Positions 1 to 7,960 of a stretch of 64,000 nucleotides of DNA are shown here, piece after piece. The notes beneath the pieces were generated by a model. That model was not told the DNA's origin and did not search any database. It saw only the letters and a list, made by a program, of their open reading frames with translations. A program made the position numbers and the translations under genes. The DNA comes from Acidimicrobiia bacterium (GTDB lineage Bacteria; Actinomycetota; Acidimicrobiia; Acidimicrobiales; Bin134). Every line of letters starts with the position of its first letter. Positions within the stretch are counted from its first letter, which is position 1. The DNA lies in assembly GCA_022822265.1 (NCBI GenBank), contig JAJECA010000008.1, positions 62,001 to 126,000 of the forward strand, given 5' to 3'.

Positions 1-891
1 ATGGAAAAGCGCCATCTCGACCTCCGGCTGGCCCAGATGGAGGCCGAGGGCACGGTATTCAAAACAGAAGTGAACGTAGGAGTGGACATCAGCGCGGCCG
101 AGTTGACCGAGCAGTACGACGCGGTGGTGTTGGCCGGTGGGGCCACCCAGTGGCGAGACCTGCCCATCCCGGGTCGGGAGTTGGAGGGCATTTATCAGGC
201 CATGGAGTACCTGCCGCCAGCCAACCGGGTGCAGGAAGGCGACCTGGAAGAGCACCCGTTCTCAGCCGAAGGCAAGCACGTGATCATCATCGGCGGAGGC
301 GACACCGGCGCCGACTGTCTGGGGACCGCTCACCGCCACGGAGCGGCCTCAATCCACCAGTTCGAGATCCTGCCCCGCCCGCCCGACGAGCGGGACGATT
401 CCACCCCGTGGCCCACGTGGCCGCTGATGTACCGGTCGTCGTCGGCCCACGAAGAGGGCGGTACTCAGATTTACGCCATCAACACCGTGGAGTTCACCGG
501 GTCGGGCGGCAAGGTGGAGGCGCTGCACACCATTGACGTGGAGCAGTCGTTCGAGGGTGGGCGAATGACGTTCAACCCGATTGAGGGCACCGAAAGGGAG
601 TTTCAGGCCGATCTGGTGCTGTTGGCCCTCGGATTCGTCGGCCCCGAGACCGGCGGCTTGCTCGACGAGTTGGGGGTAGGGATCACCGACCGGGGCAACG
701 TGGCCCGCGACGACAATTGGATGAGCACTGTTCCCGGCGTGTTCGTGGCCGGCGACATCGGCCGCGGCCAGAGTCTCATCGTGTGGGCTATCGCCGAAGG
801 TCGGGCCGCCGCGGCCGCAGTCGACGAATACCTAACCGGCGACACCCTCCTGCCCGCCCCCCTGGTTCCGACCGCCCAGCAGCTCCGCTGA
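1..891 (+). CDS. gltD: Glutamate synthase small subunit, 3' part (5' cut by window)
   Basis: C-terminal 296 residues of an NADPH-dependent glutamate synthase beta subunit, which passes electrons from NADPH through FAD and Fe-S centres to the large subunit for glutamate formation from glutamine and 2-oxoglutarate. The second dinucleotide-binding fold is visible (VIIIGGGDTGADC, about residues 94-106) and the closing FAD motif (PGVFVAGDIGRGQS) lies near residue 245. The ATG at base 1 is probably internal: family members have an N-terminal Fe-S domain and first FAD fold, both missing here, so the true start lies upstream of the window. The stop directly abuts the stop of the convergent hydrolase gene. 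Confidence 0.9.
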   Translation: MEKRHLDLRLAQMEAEGTVFKTEVNVGVDISAAELTEQYDAVVLAGGATQWRDLPIPGRELEGIYQAMEYLPPANRVQEGDLEEHPFSAEGKHVIIIGGGDTGADCLGTAHRHGAASIHQFEILPRPPDERDDSTPWPTWPLMYRSSSAHEEGGTQIYAINTVEFTGSGGKVEALHTIDVEQSFEGGRMTFNPIEGTEREFQADLVLLALGFVGPETGGLLDELGVGITDRGNVARDDNWMSTVPGVFVAGDIGRGQSLIVWAIAEGRAAAAAVDEYLTGDTLLPAPLVPTAQQLR

Positions 892-1584
892 TCAGAAGGG
901 GCGGGCGTCGAGGAAATCGAGGGCGGCGTCTATGAAGTCGAACGACTTGGGGGTGGCGAAGTGGTCGACGCCCCTAAGGACCACGAGGCGGGCGTTGGGT
1001 AGGGCCTCGACCAGTTGGTCGGCGGGGTAGGCGAAGTCTTTGTCGCCCACAACCACAAGGGTGGGCACCGCGACATCGGCCAAGCAGTCGGTGTCGAAGG
1101 CGGTACGGCTGGACAGGAGGGCAGCGAGTGCCTCACGGTCGGCCTCGGGATCGTCGGCCAGGGTGGAGAAGTGGAGGGCTTCGGGGTTCTCGGGGTCGGG
1201 TTCGCCAGTGACAGCGTGAAGGATCATGCGACTGTGGGCCTCGTCTCGCTCGAACAGGTTCTTGCCCACCCCGGAGACAACCAGCTTGTGGAATTGCTCC
1301 GGGGTCTTGGAGGCGATGGACAACAGGGTGTAGGCGCCCAAGGAGAACCCGATGGCGTCGATGGGTTCGCTGGGGAAGTGGTCGATCACGTGCTGCTCAA
1401 AACCCGCGTAGCCCTCGGGATTGTGGGGCTTGGGGGCCGTTCCGTGGCCCATCAAATCAACCCCGATCACCTCTCGCCCCGCGTCGGCCAGAAGGTCGAT
1501 CCACGCGTTGTCTCCCCAAGTCCGCCGGGCCGAGCCGGCCAGTCCGTGCAGCAATGCCACCGCGGGTCCACTCACGGCGCTCAC
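892..1584 (-). CDS. Alpha/beta-fold hydrolase
   Basis: About 230 residues with the alpha/beta-hydrolase layout: an oxyanion-hole HGLAG near the start, the nucleophile elbow GFSLG (Ser about residue 81), a late acid segment (VVGDKDFAYP) and a C-terminal His (GVDHFATP). Substrate cannot be told. The open frame extends to 1686, but the fold begins immediately after a GTG at 1584, and the extra residues upstream fall in the structured RNA region, so I place the start at 1584; no clear Shine-Dalgarno supports it. It is convergent with gltD with no gap. Confidence 0.8.
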   Translation of the reverse strand: MSAVSGPAVALLHGLAGSARRTWGDNAWIDLLADAGREVIGVDLMGHGTAPKPHNPEGYAGFEQHVIDHFPSEPIDAIGFSLGAYTLLSIASKTPEQFHKLVVSGVGKNLFERDEAHSRMILHAVTGEPDPENPEALHFSTLADDPEADREALAALLSSRTAFDTDCLADVAVPTLVVVGDKDFAYPADQLVEALPNARLVVLRGVDHFATPKSFDFIDAALDFLDARPF

Positions 1585-1620
1585 ACTAGTGACGGCTGAG
1601 GAGCAAGTAGTGAAGCGCCA

Positions 1621-1680
1621 GAGAAAAGCAGGAGGCCCCGAGTAGCCTCCCGGTCGAAACCGGTCGACTTCTCGGGGCCG
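1621..1680 (-). terminator. Long hairpin terminator of the candidate RNA
   Basis: On the minus strand GGCCCCGAG (1679-1671) pairs with CTCGGGGCC (1642-1634). Inside it a second hairpin CCGGT-TTCG-ACCGG (1663-1650) closes on a UUCG tetraloop. The outer stem is followed by TCCTGCTTTTCTC (1633-1621), a T-rich tail. This fits an intrinsic terminator for transcription coming from about 1896; the T-run is short and broken by C, so termination strength is uncertain. Confidence 0.6.
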
Positions 1681-1896
1681 TCCCATTCGGTTCCGGAGCC
1701 TCAGCGGGCTTGCGCCCTCCGGTTCCCCGGTACCTACCCCCCAGACACTTGCGGCACCTGGCCGCCTTCCCGGTCCTCGGCTTTCGGTGGTGCCACCGAC
1801 TTCCTCGGCCCGTTCCAGTGACCCTGCGGACTCTTGCGAACCTTCGCCCTTTCGGGCGCTTGCTCTCTCGAGTCACCCCGCTTGTCTCTGGTAGGT
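1621..1896 (-). ncRNA. Candidate structured non-coding RNA, family not recognised
   Basis: A minus-strand unit of about 275 nt between a sigma70-type promoter and a hairpin terminator. ACCTACC at the predicted 5' end (1896-1890) pairs with GGTAGGT (1738-1732), enclosing a core of about 165 nt. Inside are CGCCC-GAAA-GGGCG (GNRA loop), GTGAC/GTCAC arms and a GC-rich second half; a CCGGAG...CTCCGG stem with a GGGC-GCAA-GCCC hairpin follows, then the terminator. I did not find the hallmark RNase P, tmRNA or SRP motifs. An Ms1-like or raiA-type RNA is possible but unproved. The longer hydrolase reading frame through its 3' end is taken as spurious. Confidence 0.55.
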
Positions 1897-1902
1897 GGGC
1901 AT

Positions 1903-1930
1903 ACCATAGCGCGGAAAAAACCCAGGTCAA
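1903..1930 (-). promoter_or_regulatory. Sigma70-type promoter of the candidate RNA
   Basis: On the minus strand a -35 TTGACC (1930-1925) and a -10 TATGGT (1908-1903) are separated by 16 nt. A start about seven bases downstream would fall at about 1896, exactly where the 5' arm of the enclosing ACCTACC/GGTAGGT helix begins. This is one of the clearest promoter-like sequences in the window. Confidence 0.6.
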
Positions 1931-2037
1931 GCGAAAAAATGAAATCCACAGGGTTTTCCACCGCTGTGAGTAGAAATCCCCAAGAAACCTCGAATTAACC
2001 ACAGGGATGGGGCTGATTTCGGGCTTGAAATGACCCT
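1931..2037. other. AT-richer gap with DnaA-box-like words
   Basis: No gene is seen between the RNA promoter and the end of the phosphodiesterase gene. The stretch is noticeably richer in A/T than its surroundings and contains three same-orientation words close to the DnaA box TTATCCACA: AAATCCACA (1942, two mismatches), TTTTCCACC (1954, two mismatches) and TTAACCACA (1995, one mismatch). With no dnaA or dnaN nearby it is not an obvious origin. Confidence 0.3.
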
Positions 2038-2793
2038 TCAATGCCAAGTGCCGCGCTCCACGAGCACGTCACGCAGCACGGTGGGCCGGTCGGTCATGAT
2101 GCCATCTACCCCGATATCAAGCAGATGGCGCATCTCGTCGGCGTCGTCGATGGTCCACACATGGACTGCGATGCCCTGGGCATGCGCGGCATCCACGAAC
2201 CGCTTGTGGACCAATGGCACGCCCTTTGCTGCAGGAGGAACTTGAGCGCAGGCACCGGCCTTGAGCCTTATCGGCAGACCGGCTGACGCGGCTTGGAGTT
2301 GGCCTACCTCTTTGGGGCTGAGTCCTGTACACAACCGAGGTCCGCCCAAGCGCCGGGCGGTGGCCAGGCGACGACCTGAGAATGAACCGACGCAGACTCT
2401 GTCGATAGCGGCAGCGTGCTGAAGGATCTCGATGAGCGGAATGGTGGCCTGGTCGTGTTTGGGGTCGACCGCAATCCGAAGGTCTGGCCATGCCTCCAGC
2501 AGCTCTTCGAAGCGGGGGATGGCGTGTCCTCCGCCGACCCGCACAGTTTCGAGATCTTTCCAGCTGAGGTCGGCGATGGACTCAGGCCGTCCACTGAGCC
2601 GCTGCAAGCCCTCGTCGTGGAACGCCACCAACACGCCGTCACGGGTGGCGTGCACGTCGGTCTCGACATGTCGGTAGCCCAGGTCGATGGCGGCGGCAAA
2701 CGCGGCCATTGTGTTCTCCGGCCCCTCCAAGGCTCCACCCCGATGGGCAATGGGGATCGGACCTTCGTGGTCCAAGAACGGCCAACCAGACAC
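2038..2793 (-). CDS. Glycerophosphodiester phosphodiesterase
   Basis: About 251 residues of a GDPD-family TIM barrel that cleaves glycerophosphodiesters to glycerol-3-phosphate and an alcohol. The catalytic signature is intact: AHRGGALEGPENT near the N terminus, then ETDVHATRDG and VAFHDEGLQRL, giving the metal-binding Glu/Asp and second catalytic His; a late WTIDD motif is also present. No signal peptide is visible from the chosen start. The frame is open to 2934, but GTG at 2793 places the start just before the barrel and leaves a 37-bp divergent gap to the next gene. A second GDPD gene lies at 38173. Confidence 0.85.
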   Translation of the reverse strand: MSGWPFLDHEGPIPIAHRGGALEGPENTMAAFAAAIDLGYRHVETDVHATRDGVLVAFHDEGLQRLSGRPESIADLSWKDLETVRVGGGHAIPRFEELLEAWPDLRIAVDPKHDQATIPLIEILQHAAAIDRVCVGSFSGRRLATARRLGGPRLCTGLSPKEVGQLQAASAGLPIRLKAGACAQVPPAAKGVPLVHKRFVDAAHAQGIAVHVWTIDDADEMRHLLDIGVDGIMTDRPTVLRDVLVERGTWH

Positions 2794-2830
2794 CAGCGCA
2801 AGAGTAGTAGTCGGGATAGATTCACTATCC

Positions 2831-3616
2831 GTGGCGTGGGATCCGGCGGAGAAATTCGGCCAATTGCTGCAAGACAATGAGTTCGCTCTCCATGAGGGCG
2901 CCTTGTGCATTGCCGCCCTGGGCTGCCCAGACATGAACTTCGATTCCGAGGTGGCCAGGCTGGACGCACTGGCCGACCGCTGTGATCGGTCAAGCCGAGA
3001 TCGAATGCTGCACTCCCTTTTCAGCGAGCTGGGCTTTCACGGAAACCGGGTGGACTACTACGACCCCCGCAATTCATTTCTAAACGAGGTCATGCGCCGG
3101 CGCACGGGGATCCCTATCAGCCTGTCGGTGCTCGCGATCGCCATAGGCAGGAGGATCGGCTACCAATTCGAGGGCATCGGCCTGCCCGGCCACTTCTTGA
3201 TCAGGGATCGAGGCGAACCCGACGCGTTCATCGATGTCTTCGCCGGGGGAGCACTTCTCGACGCGCAGGGTTGCGAGGAGCTGTTCCACCAGATCACCGG
3301 GGGAGACAAGGGCTTTCACCCCGCCTACTTGGCCCCGGTGGACCACTCGTCGATCATGGAACGGATGCTGGGAAACCTGAGGGCCATTTACGCCCAGAAC
3401 AAGGACTACGCCAATCTGGAATGGGTGCTGGAACTGAGGACGATGTGCCCATCGGTCCCGGCTGGTGAGGCGAAGCAGCTCGGCCTGATCAATATGGAGC
3501 GGGGACGATTCGATGAGGCGGCCCGTCGGTTCGAAGAGTTGGCCCAGGTTGCCGAAGACGATGACGAGGAGCAGCTTCAGCGTCTGGCCACTCAGGCTCG
3601 AGCTCGGATGAACTAA
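2831..3616 (+). CDS. SirB1-family protein (transglutaminase-like plus TPR)
   Basis: About 261 residues. The central segment RRRTGIPISLSVLAIAIG followed by GIGLPGHFLIRDRG is the hallmark of the Transglut_core2/SirB1 family, and the C-terminal third (GNLRAIYAQNKDYANLEWV, then a RFDEAARRFEEL repeat) looks like TPR helices. Biochemical role in actinobacteria is not established; the family's core is often non-catalytic. The frame is open from 2687, but that part antisenses the phosphodiesterase start, so the GTG at 2831 is preferred. Confidence 0.75.
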   Translation: MAWDPAEKFGQLLQDNEFALHEGALCIAALGCPDMNFDSEVARLDALADRCDRSSRDRMLHSLFSELGFHGNRVDYYDPRNSFLNEVMRRRTGIPISLSVLAIAIGRRIGYQFEGIGLPGHFLIRDRGEPDAFIDVFAGGALLDAQGCEELFHQITGGDKGFHPAYLAPVDHSSIMERMLGNLRAIYAQNKDYANLEWVLELRTMCPSVPAGEAKQLGLINMERGRFDEAARRFEELAQVAEDDDEEQLQRLATQARARMN

Positions 3617-3686
3617 CCGAAGACCACGGGTGAACCCCTCGCTATAGACCGCAAAATCAACCGGCAGGGCGATAGCGTTAAACCCG

Positions 3687-5105
3687 GTGCCCCGACGAAC
3701 CAAGATCATCGCCACCATAGGCCCAGCATCAGAGTCGCCCGAGATGCTGCGGGCCATGGTGGACGCGGGCATGGATGTGGCTCGCATCGGGCTGGCCCAT
3801 GGAACGCTGGACGAGGCTCTCGGCCGTATGCGCCTTGTGCGCCAGGTGGCCCAGGAGGCCGGCCGGCGGGTAGGCGTGCTGGTGGACTTGCCCGGCCCGA
3901 AGGTGCGCACAGCTAGTTTTGGCCAAGAAGGCGTGGAGTTGCGGGCCGACACAGAGGTGGAGATCAGGGTGGGCGACACCCAGAGCACCGCTTCGGTGGT
4001 GGAAGTGGACTATGAGGATCTCCTCCACGACATCGCTGTTGGCGACCAGGTGGCCCTAGGAGACGGGCAAGTGCGGCTGCAAGTGGCCGATGTGTCCACC
4101 GACAAAGCCACCGGTGTGATCCTTCACGGCGATGTGATCCACGGACGCCCGGGATTTCGAATTCCCTCCGATCGGCTAAGCCTGCCCACCCCGACAGCAG
4201 AGGACTTGCAGTGCTTGGACGCGTTCGTGAGCGAGGCGGTGGACATGGTGGCCGTTTCGTTCGTGCGGTCGGGAGACGACATCCGCCGTGTGAATGTGGA
4301 GCCGCATCCGGACGGTCCTCTGGTGATCGCCAAGATCGAGACCCAGGCGGCCGTTCAGAACCTGGATGACATCATCGAAGCGTCGACGGGCATCATGGTG
4401 GCCCGCGGCGACCTCGGAACCGAGTGCCTGTTGGAGGAGACACCCCATCTTCAGAAGCGGATCATCAGAGACTGCATAGCCGGAGGCTTGCCGGTGATAA
4501 CCGCCACTCAGATGCTGGACTCCATGGTCCAGGCGTCGACGCCGACCAGAGCCGAGGTGTCGGATGTGGCGAATGCGGTGTTCGATGGCACTAGCGCGGT
4601 GATGTTGTCGGCTGAGACCGCCATAGGGGCTCACCCCGCCGCAACGGTGGCCACCATGGCCCGAATCGCAGAGCGGGCTGATGAGGAGTTCGACTATGTC
4701 CGCTGGGGGGAGAACATTCGCCGGCTGCGCATGACTGATGCAGATGCCCCCACCTCGGTTACTGACGCCATGACAGGGGCGGCAGCCACCGCGGCCAACG
4801 AACTGAACCTGGCCGCCATCGTGTGCATATCGGCCTCGGGCTTCACTGTGCGGTCAATGGCCCGCTTCCGGCCGCAAACTGCCATCTTGGGGTTCAGCAC
4901 CTCGGAGCGCACCGTCCAGCAGCTGACGCTTAGCTGGGGGGTCACGCCCATGCTGGCGTTCGAGTCAGGCAACTACGAGGCCCGGGTCAACGAGGCATTG
5001 AACTTGGCCAAGGAGGCCGGGCACGTTGTTCCTGGTGACGTGGTGGCAGTGGTGGCTGGCATGACCGAGGCCACTGACGTGCTGCGCTTGGTGCGCGTTC
5101 ACTGA
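3687..5105 (+). CDS. pyk: Pyruvate kinase, K+-independent type signature
   Basis: 472 residues, normal family length; transfers phosphate from phosphoenolpyruvate to ADP in the last step of glycolysis. Recognisable are RRTKIIATIGPAS at the N terminus, the catalytic Lys segment IAKIETQAAVQN, ARGDLGTE and the ATQMLDSM...PTRAEVSDVANAV block. The usual RxNFSHG is RIGLAHG here (residues 33-39), so the Asn and Ser that bind K+ are Gly and Ala; the DTKGPE segment reads DLPGPK (67-72), with the Thr-to-Leu and Glu-to-Lys changes known from K+-independent enzymes. GTG start 70 bp after the SirB1 gene. Confidence 0.92.
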   Translation: MPRRTKIIATIGPASESPEMLRAMVDAGMDVARIGLAHGTLDEALGRMRLVRQVAQEAGRRVGVLVDLPGPKVRTASFGQEGVELRADTEVEIRVGDTQSTASVVEVDYEDLLHDIAVGDQVALGDGQVRLQVADVSTDKATGVILHGDVIHGRPGFRIPSDRLSLPTPTAEDLQCLDAFVSEAVDMVAVSFVRSGDDIRRVNVEPHPDGPLVIAKIETQAAVQNLDDIIEASTGIMVARGDLGTECLLEETPHLQKRIIRDCIAGGLPVITATQMLDSMVQASTPTRAEVSDVANAVFDGTSAVMLSAETAIGAHPAATVATMARIAERADEEFDYVRWGENIRRLRMTDADAPTSVTDAMTGAAATAANELNLAAIVCISASGFTVRSMARFRPQTAILGFSTSERTVQQLTLSWGVTPMLAFESGNYEARVNEALNLAKEAGHVVPGDVVAVVAGMTEATDVLRLVRVH

Positions 5106-5124
5106 CCATAGAAGGATTGGGTTC

Positions 5125-5571
5125 ATGACCGATGCGCCGGTGAATCTAACCCGGTCGGGACCGCCCGAAACGATCTTGGATCCGGAGCCTCCTCAAGCTG
5201 TGGCCGCATTGGCCGAGGCCATGAGCGGGCCTGAGGATCAAAGGAGGGCCGCGGTAGCTGATGTGGTGGCCCGCTTTCCCCGATTCCTGGACGGCTGGGC
5301 CCGGCTGGGTCTGTTGGCCCGCGATCAGACAGAGGCCTATGCCGCCTTCCGAGTGGGGTATCACCGGGGGTTGGACCGGTTGCGCCAGAACGGTTGGAGG
5401 GGGTCGGGCTATGTGCGCTGGGCCCATGAGGTGAACCGGGGCTTTCTCCGGGCTCTGGCTGGATTGCAGGCCACCGCGGCGGCCATCGGCGAGCGGGACG
5501 AGGAAGAGCGCTGCCTGCACTTCCTGCACCAGCTCGATCCGGCATGGCCCTCGGCCGATTGGAGGCAGTGA
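5125..5571 (+). CDS. DUF3151 family protein
   Basis: 148 residues matching my recollection of the actinobacterial DUF3151 family, with the characteristic core GYHRGLDRLRQNGWRGSG followed by VRWAHEVNRGFLRALAGL and the C-terminal RCLHFLHQLDP. The N-terminal part (about 1-40) is Pro-rich and probably flexible; the rest is helical. No transmembrane segment or catalytic motif is seen and no function is known. The ATG lies 20 bp after pyk with a GAAGGA-type ribosome site; the next gene starts one base after its stop, so pyk, this gene and the flavin reductase probably form one transcript. Confidence 0.75.
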   Translation: MTDAPVNLTRSGPPETILDPEPPQAVAALAEAMSGPEDQRRAAVADVVARFPRFLDGWARLGLLARDQTEAYAAFRVGYHRGLDRLRQNGWRGSGYVRWAHEVNRGFLRALAGLQATAAAIGERDEEERCLHFLHQLDPAWPSADWRQ

Positions 5572-5572
5572 C

Positions 5573-6136
5573 ATGGCGGCGCCGGGCGGCACCGGCCCCA
5601 TTGGCCCGTTCCCTGGCCAAGTAGGAGACGACCCAGAGGCTCAGGACGCCTATGACCGGCTGCGTCGGCGAGTCTTGTGGAGCCTGCCCTATGGGCTTTA
5701 TGTGGTGGGCTCTAGGGCAGGGGAGCGGCGCAACGGCATGACCCTCAATTGGGCCACTCAGCTGGCATTTGAGCCGAAGCTTGTGGGCATCGGGGTCGAA
5801 CATCCCGCTTACACCCACGAGCTCATCTCCGAAGGCGGCGTGTTCAGCCTGTGCACCGTCGCTCGCGAGGATCGGGCCATCGTGCGCAAGTTCACCAAGC
5901 CGGTGGAGGTTGACTTGGTCGCAATGACCCTGAACGGCTTCGCCTTCCACGACGGTGTCACCGGTGCGCCCATCTTGGACTGCGCGCCGGCCTATCTGGA
6001 TTGCGAGGTGCGCGACTCAGTGGTCACCGGGGCCCACACCCTGTTCATCGGCGAAGTAGTCGATTGCGGCTTCCAGCACGATGAGGACACTCCAGTTCTT
6101 CGCATGGAGGACACCCGCATGAACTACGGGGGCTAG
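5573..6136 (+). CDS. Flavin reductase-like FMN-binding protein
   Basis: 187 residues with the split-barrel flavin reductase domain: LPYGLYVVGSRAGERRNGMTLNW near residue 40, followed by GIGVEHPAYTHELI and FSLCTVAREDRA, the pattern of the flavin-reductase/NADH-FMN oxidoreductase family. C-terminal segment (HTLFIGEVVDCGF) completes the barrel. It may supply reduced flavin or simply bind FMN; no partner monooxygenase is adjacent. Starts one base after the DUF3151 stop. Confidence 0.75.
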   Translation: MAAPGGTGPIGPFPGQVGDDPEAQDAYDRLRRRVLWSLPYGLYVVGSRAGERRNGMTLNWATQLAFEPKLVGIGVEHPAYTHELISEGGVFSLCTVAREDRAIVRKFTKPVEVDLVAMTLNGFAFHDGVTGAPILDCAPAYLDCEVRDSVVTGAHTLFIGEVVDCGFQHDEDTPVLRMEDTRMNYGG

Positions 6137-6162
6137 AAATCCCGTCCGAGTTCACCGGTGCA

Positions 6163-6705
6163 GTGCTGGCCGGAGGGAAAAGCCAGCGGATGGGCGTGGA
6201 CAAGGCATTCATCGAAGTGGGGGAAGGATGGCTCATCGACAACCCGCTGAGGGCATTGGCTGGCGCCTCGCAGCGGCTTATCGTCGGTGGTACAGATCCG
6301 AGGCTGGGTAGGGCCGCAACGTCCACCGATGCTCGACACGTGGCCGACCGCTGGCCCGGGGAAGGTCCGCTGGGAGCGGTGGCCACCGCGCTGAGCCTGG
6401 CCCAGCATCCGGTGACAGTGATCTTGCCCTGCGATCTTCCCGCCATCAGCGCCGAGGACGTGGCGGTGCTAGTGCAGGCCGTCGTCGAGGCGCCGCCCTC
6501 AACGGCTCCAGCGGCGGCGGTATTCACCGATCAACGCCGCCACTACCTGCCGTTGGCCATCGACACAGCAGCCACAGCTCTGGCAGAGCGCCTGTTCGAG
6601 TCGGGCTCTCGGTCCGTGGCCTCGCTGTTGGACGAAACTGCTGTTGTCGATGTGCCCGCGCCTCCGTCAGCTGTGGCCGATATCGACAGTCCCGAAGACC
6701 TCTGA
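6163..6705 (+). CDS. mobA: Molybdenum cofactor guanylyltransferase-like protein
   Basis: 180 residues of the MobA/nucleotidyltransferase family, which adds GMP to molybdopterin. The signature LAGGKSQRMGVDKAF opens the protein, with a GPLGAVATAL segment and the Asp motif LPCDLPAISAEDV following. GTG at 6163 is the only start in this frame after an in-frame stop at 6082; it sits directly before LAGG, so the N terminus is shorter than in most relatives, where several residues of the first strand precede the loop. No other cofactor-biosynthesis genes are present in the window. Confidence 0.78.
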   Translation: MLAGGKSQRMGVDKAFIEVGEGWLIDNPLRALAGASQRLIVGGTDPRLGRAATSTDARHVADRWPGEGPLGAVATALSLAQHPVTVILPCDLPAISAEDVAVLVQAVVEAPPSTAPAAAVFTDQRRHYLPLAIDTAATALAERLFESGSRSVASLLDETAVVDVPAPPSAVADIDSPEDL

Positions 6706-6780
6706 TCGGCCAACTAACCTCGTCGAGGTGGAAATCTCCGAGATGGCCGGTCATCCCTACGACTCCGGGTTGTCTGTCGA

Positions 6781-7953
6781 TTGAGCGCTCAAGCCAGCCT
6801 CCCCGAGCCGGTCACAACTCGGCGCAAGCTGTCGGCAGTGGTGGCTGACGCCGCAACCGCGGATGCTTACGCCCTCGATACTGAATTCCACCGAGAACGC
6901 ACCTACTACCCCCGGCTAGCGCTGGTTCAGATTGCCTGGCATGACCAGCTTGCCGTCATCGATCCGCTAGCGGTGCCCATCGCTCCATTGGCCAGGCTGC
7001 TGGAGGGCGACGGGATCGCAGTCCTCCACGCCGCCGAGCAGGACCTGGAAGTGCTCTACCACGAATGTGGAACGCGACCTCGGCGCATCTTCGACACGCA
7101 GATCGGAGCTGGTTTCGTCGGGTACAGCTCGCCGTCGCTGGCCACGCTGCACGATCGGTTGCTGGGGGTGGAGCTAGCCAAGGAGGCTCGTCTGTCCGAC
7201 TGGTTCCAGCGGCCGCTACCCGATCACATGCTGGCCTACGCCGCAGCCGACGTGGAGCGCCTGCTGGAGATAAGCGACATCCTGCAAAAGGAACTGCATG
7301 CCCGGGGGCGCCTCGAATGGGCGGAGGAGGAGTGCGCGCTCTTGCTGGAGCGGGCTGACGCCGGTAGATCTCCCGAAACGGCTTGGCAACGGATCAAGGA
7401 GGTGCGCCGCATGGAGGGTAGGCCTCGGGCTCTGGCCCAAGCGGTGGCCAAATGGCGGGAAGAGTACGCCGCCCGACAAAACCAGCCCGTCCGCCATGTG
7501 CTGTCGGATCTTGGAGTGGCCGTTGTGGCTCAGCGCATGCCGAAGAACCTAGAGCAACTGCGGGAGATCAGAGGTGTGGAGCCCCGCAACCTCCGCAAGG
7601 GGGCCGACAAGGATCTGTTGGCGTTCCTCAAGGAGATAAGAGGGACCGAATTGACGGTCGAGCCGGCCAGCAAGCCGCCTAGGTTGGATCCGGCGCTCAA
7701 GCCGGCTGTCAGCCTCATCACCTCGTGGGCTGCCCAGCACGCCGCTGAGGCTGACCTCGACCCGGCGCTGGTGGCAACCCGCAGCGACATAGAGGCTCTG
7801 CTGAGGGGTGATCCCGAATGCCGGGCCCTCAAGGGGTGGCGGGCCGACATCATCGCCGCTCCTGTCCAACAGCTATTGGAGGGAACTGCGGCGGTAGCCT
7901 TCGACGACCAAGGCAAGCTCACCCTCGAAGAACGATCAGGGCGACCGATTTAG
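6781..7953 (+). CDS. rnd: Ribonuclease D with HRDC domain
   Basis: 390 residues. A DEDDy 3'-5' exonuclease domain occupies the first half: ALDTEFHRERTYYP (Asp and Glu ligands), HAAEQDLEVLYHECG (Asp), and YAAADVERLLEI (Tyr and Asp). An HRDC helical domain follows (LAQAVAKWREEYAARQNQPV and the RIRG-type segment LREIRGVEPRN) for RNA binding. Acts in 3' maturation of stable RNA in other bacteria. The start is a TTG at 6781, since no ATG or GTG is in frame immediately upstream. Confidence 0.88.
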   Translation: MSAQASLPEPVTTRRKLSAVVADAATADAYALDTEFHRERTYYPRLALVQIAWHDQLAVIDPLAVPIAPLARLLEGDGIAVLHAAEQDLEVLYHECGTRPRRIFDTQIGAGFVGYSSPSLATLHDRLLGVELAKEARLSDWFQRPLPDHMLAYAAADVERLLEISDILQKELHARGRLEWAEEECALLLERADAGRSPETAWQRIKEVRRMEGRPRALAQAVAKWREEYAARQNQPVRHVLSDLGVAVVAQRMPKNLEQLREIRGVEPRNLRKGADKDLLAFLKEIRGTELTVEPASKPPRLDPALKPAVSLITSWAAQHAAEADLDPALVATRSDIEALLRGDPECRALKGWRADIIAAPVQQLLEGTAAVAFDDQGKLTLEERSGRPI

Positions 7954-7960
7954 GAAATTC

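Noticed and set aside
1621-1896. RNase P RNA, tmRNA or SRP RNA
   Set aside because: None of the invariant motifs of these RNAs could be found in the sequence.
1931-2037. Chromosome origin from DnaA-like boxes
   Set aside because: Few, mismatched boxes, no dnaA, dnaN or gyrase genes near.
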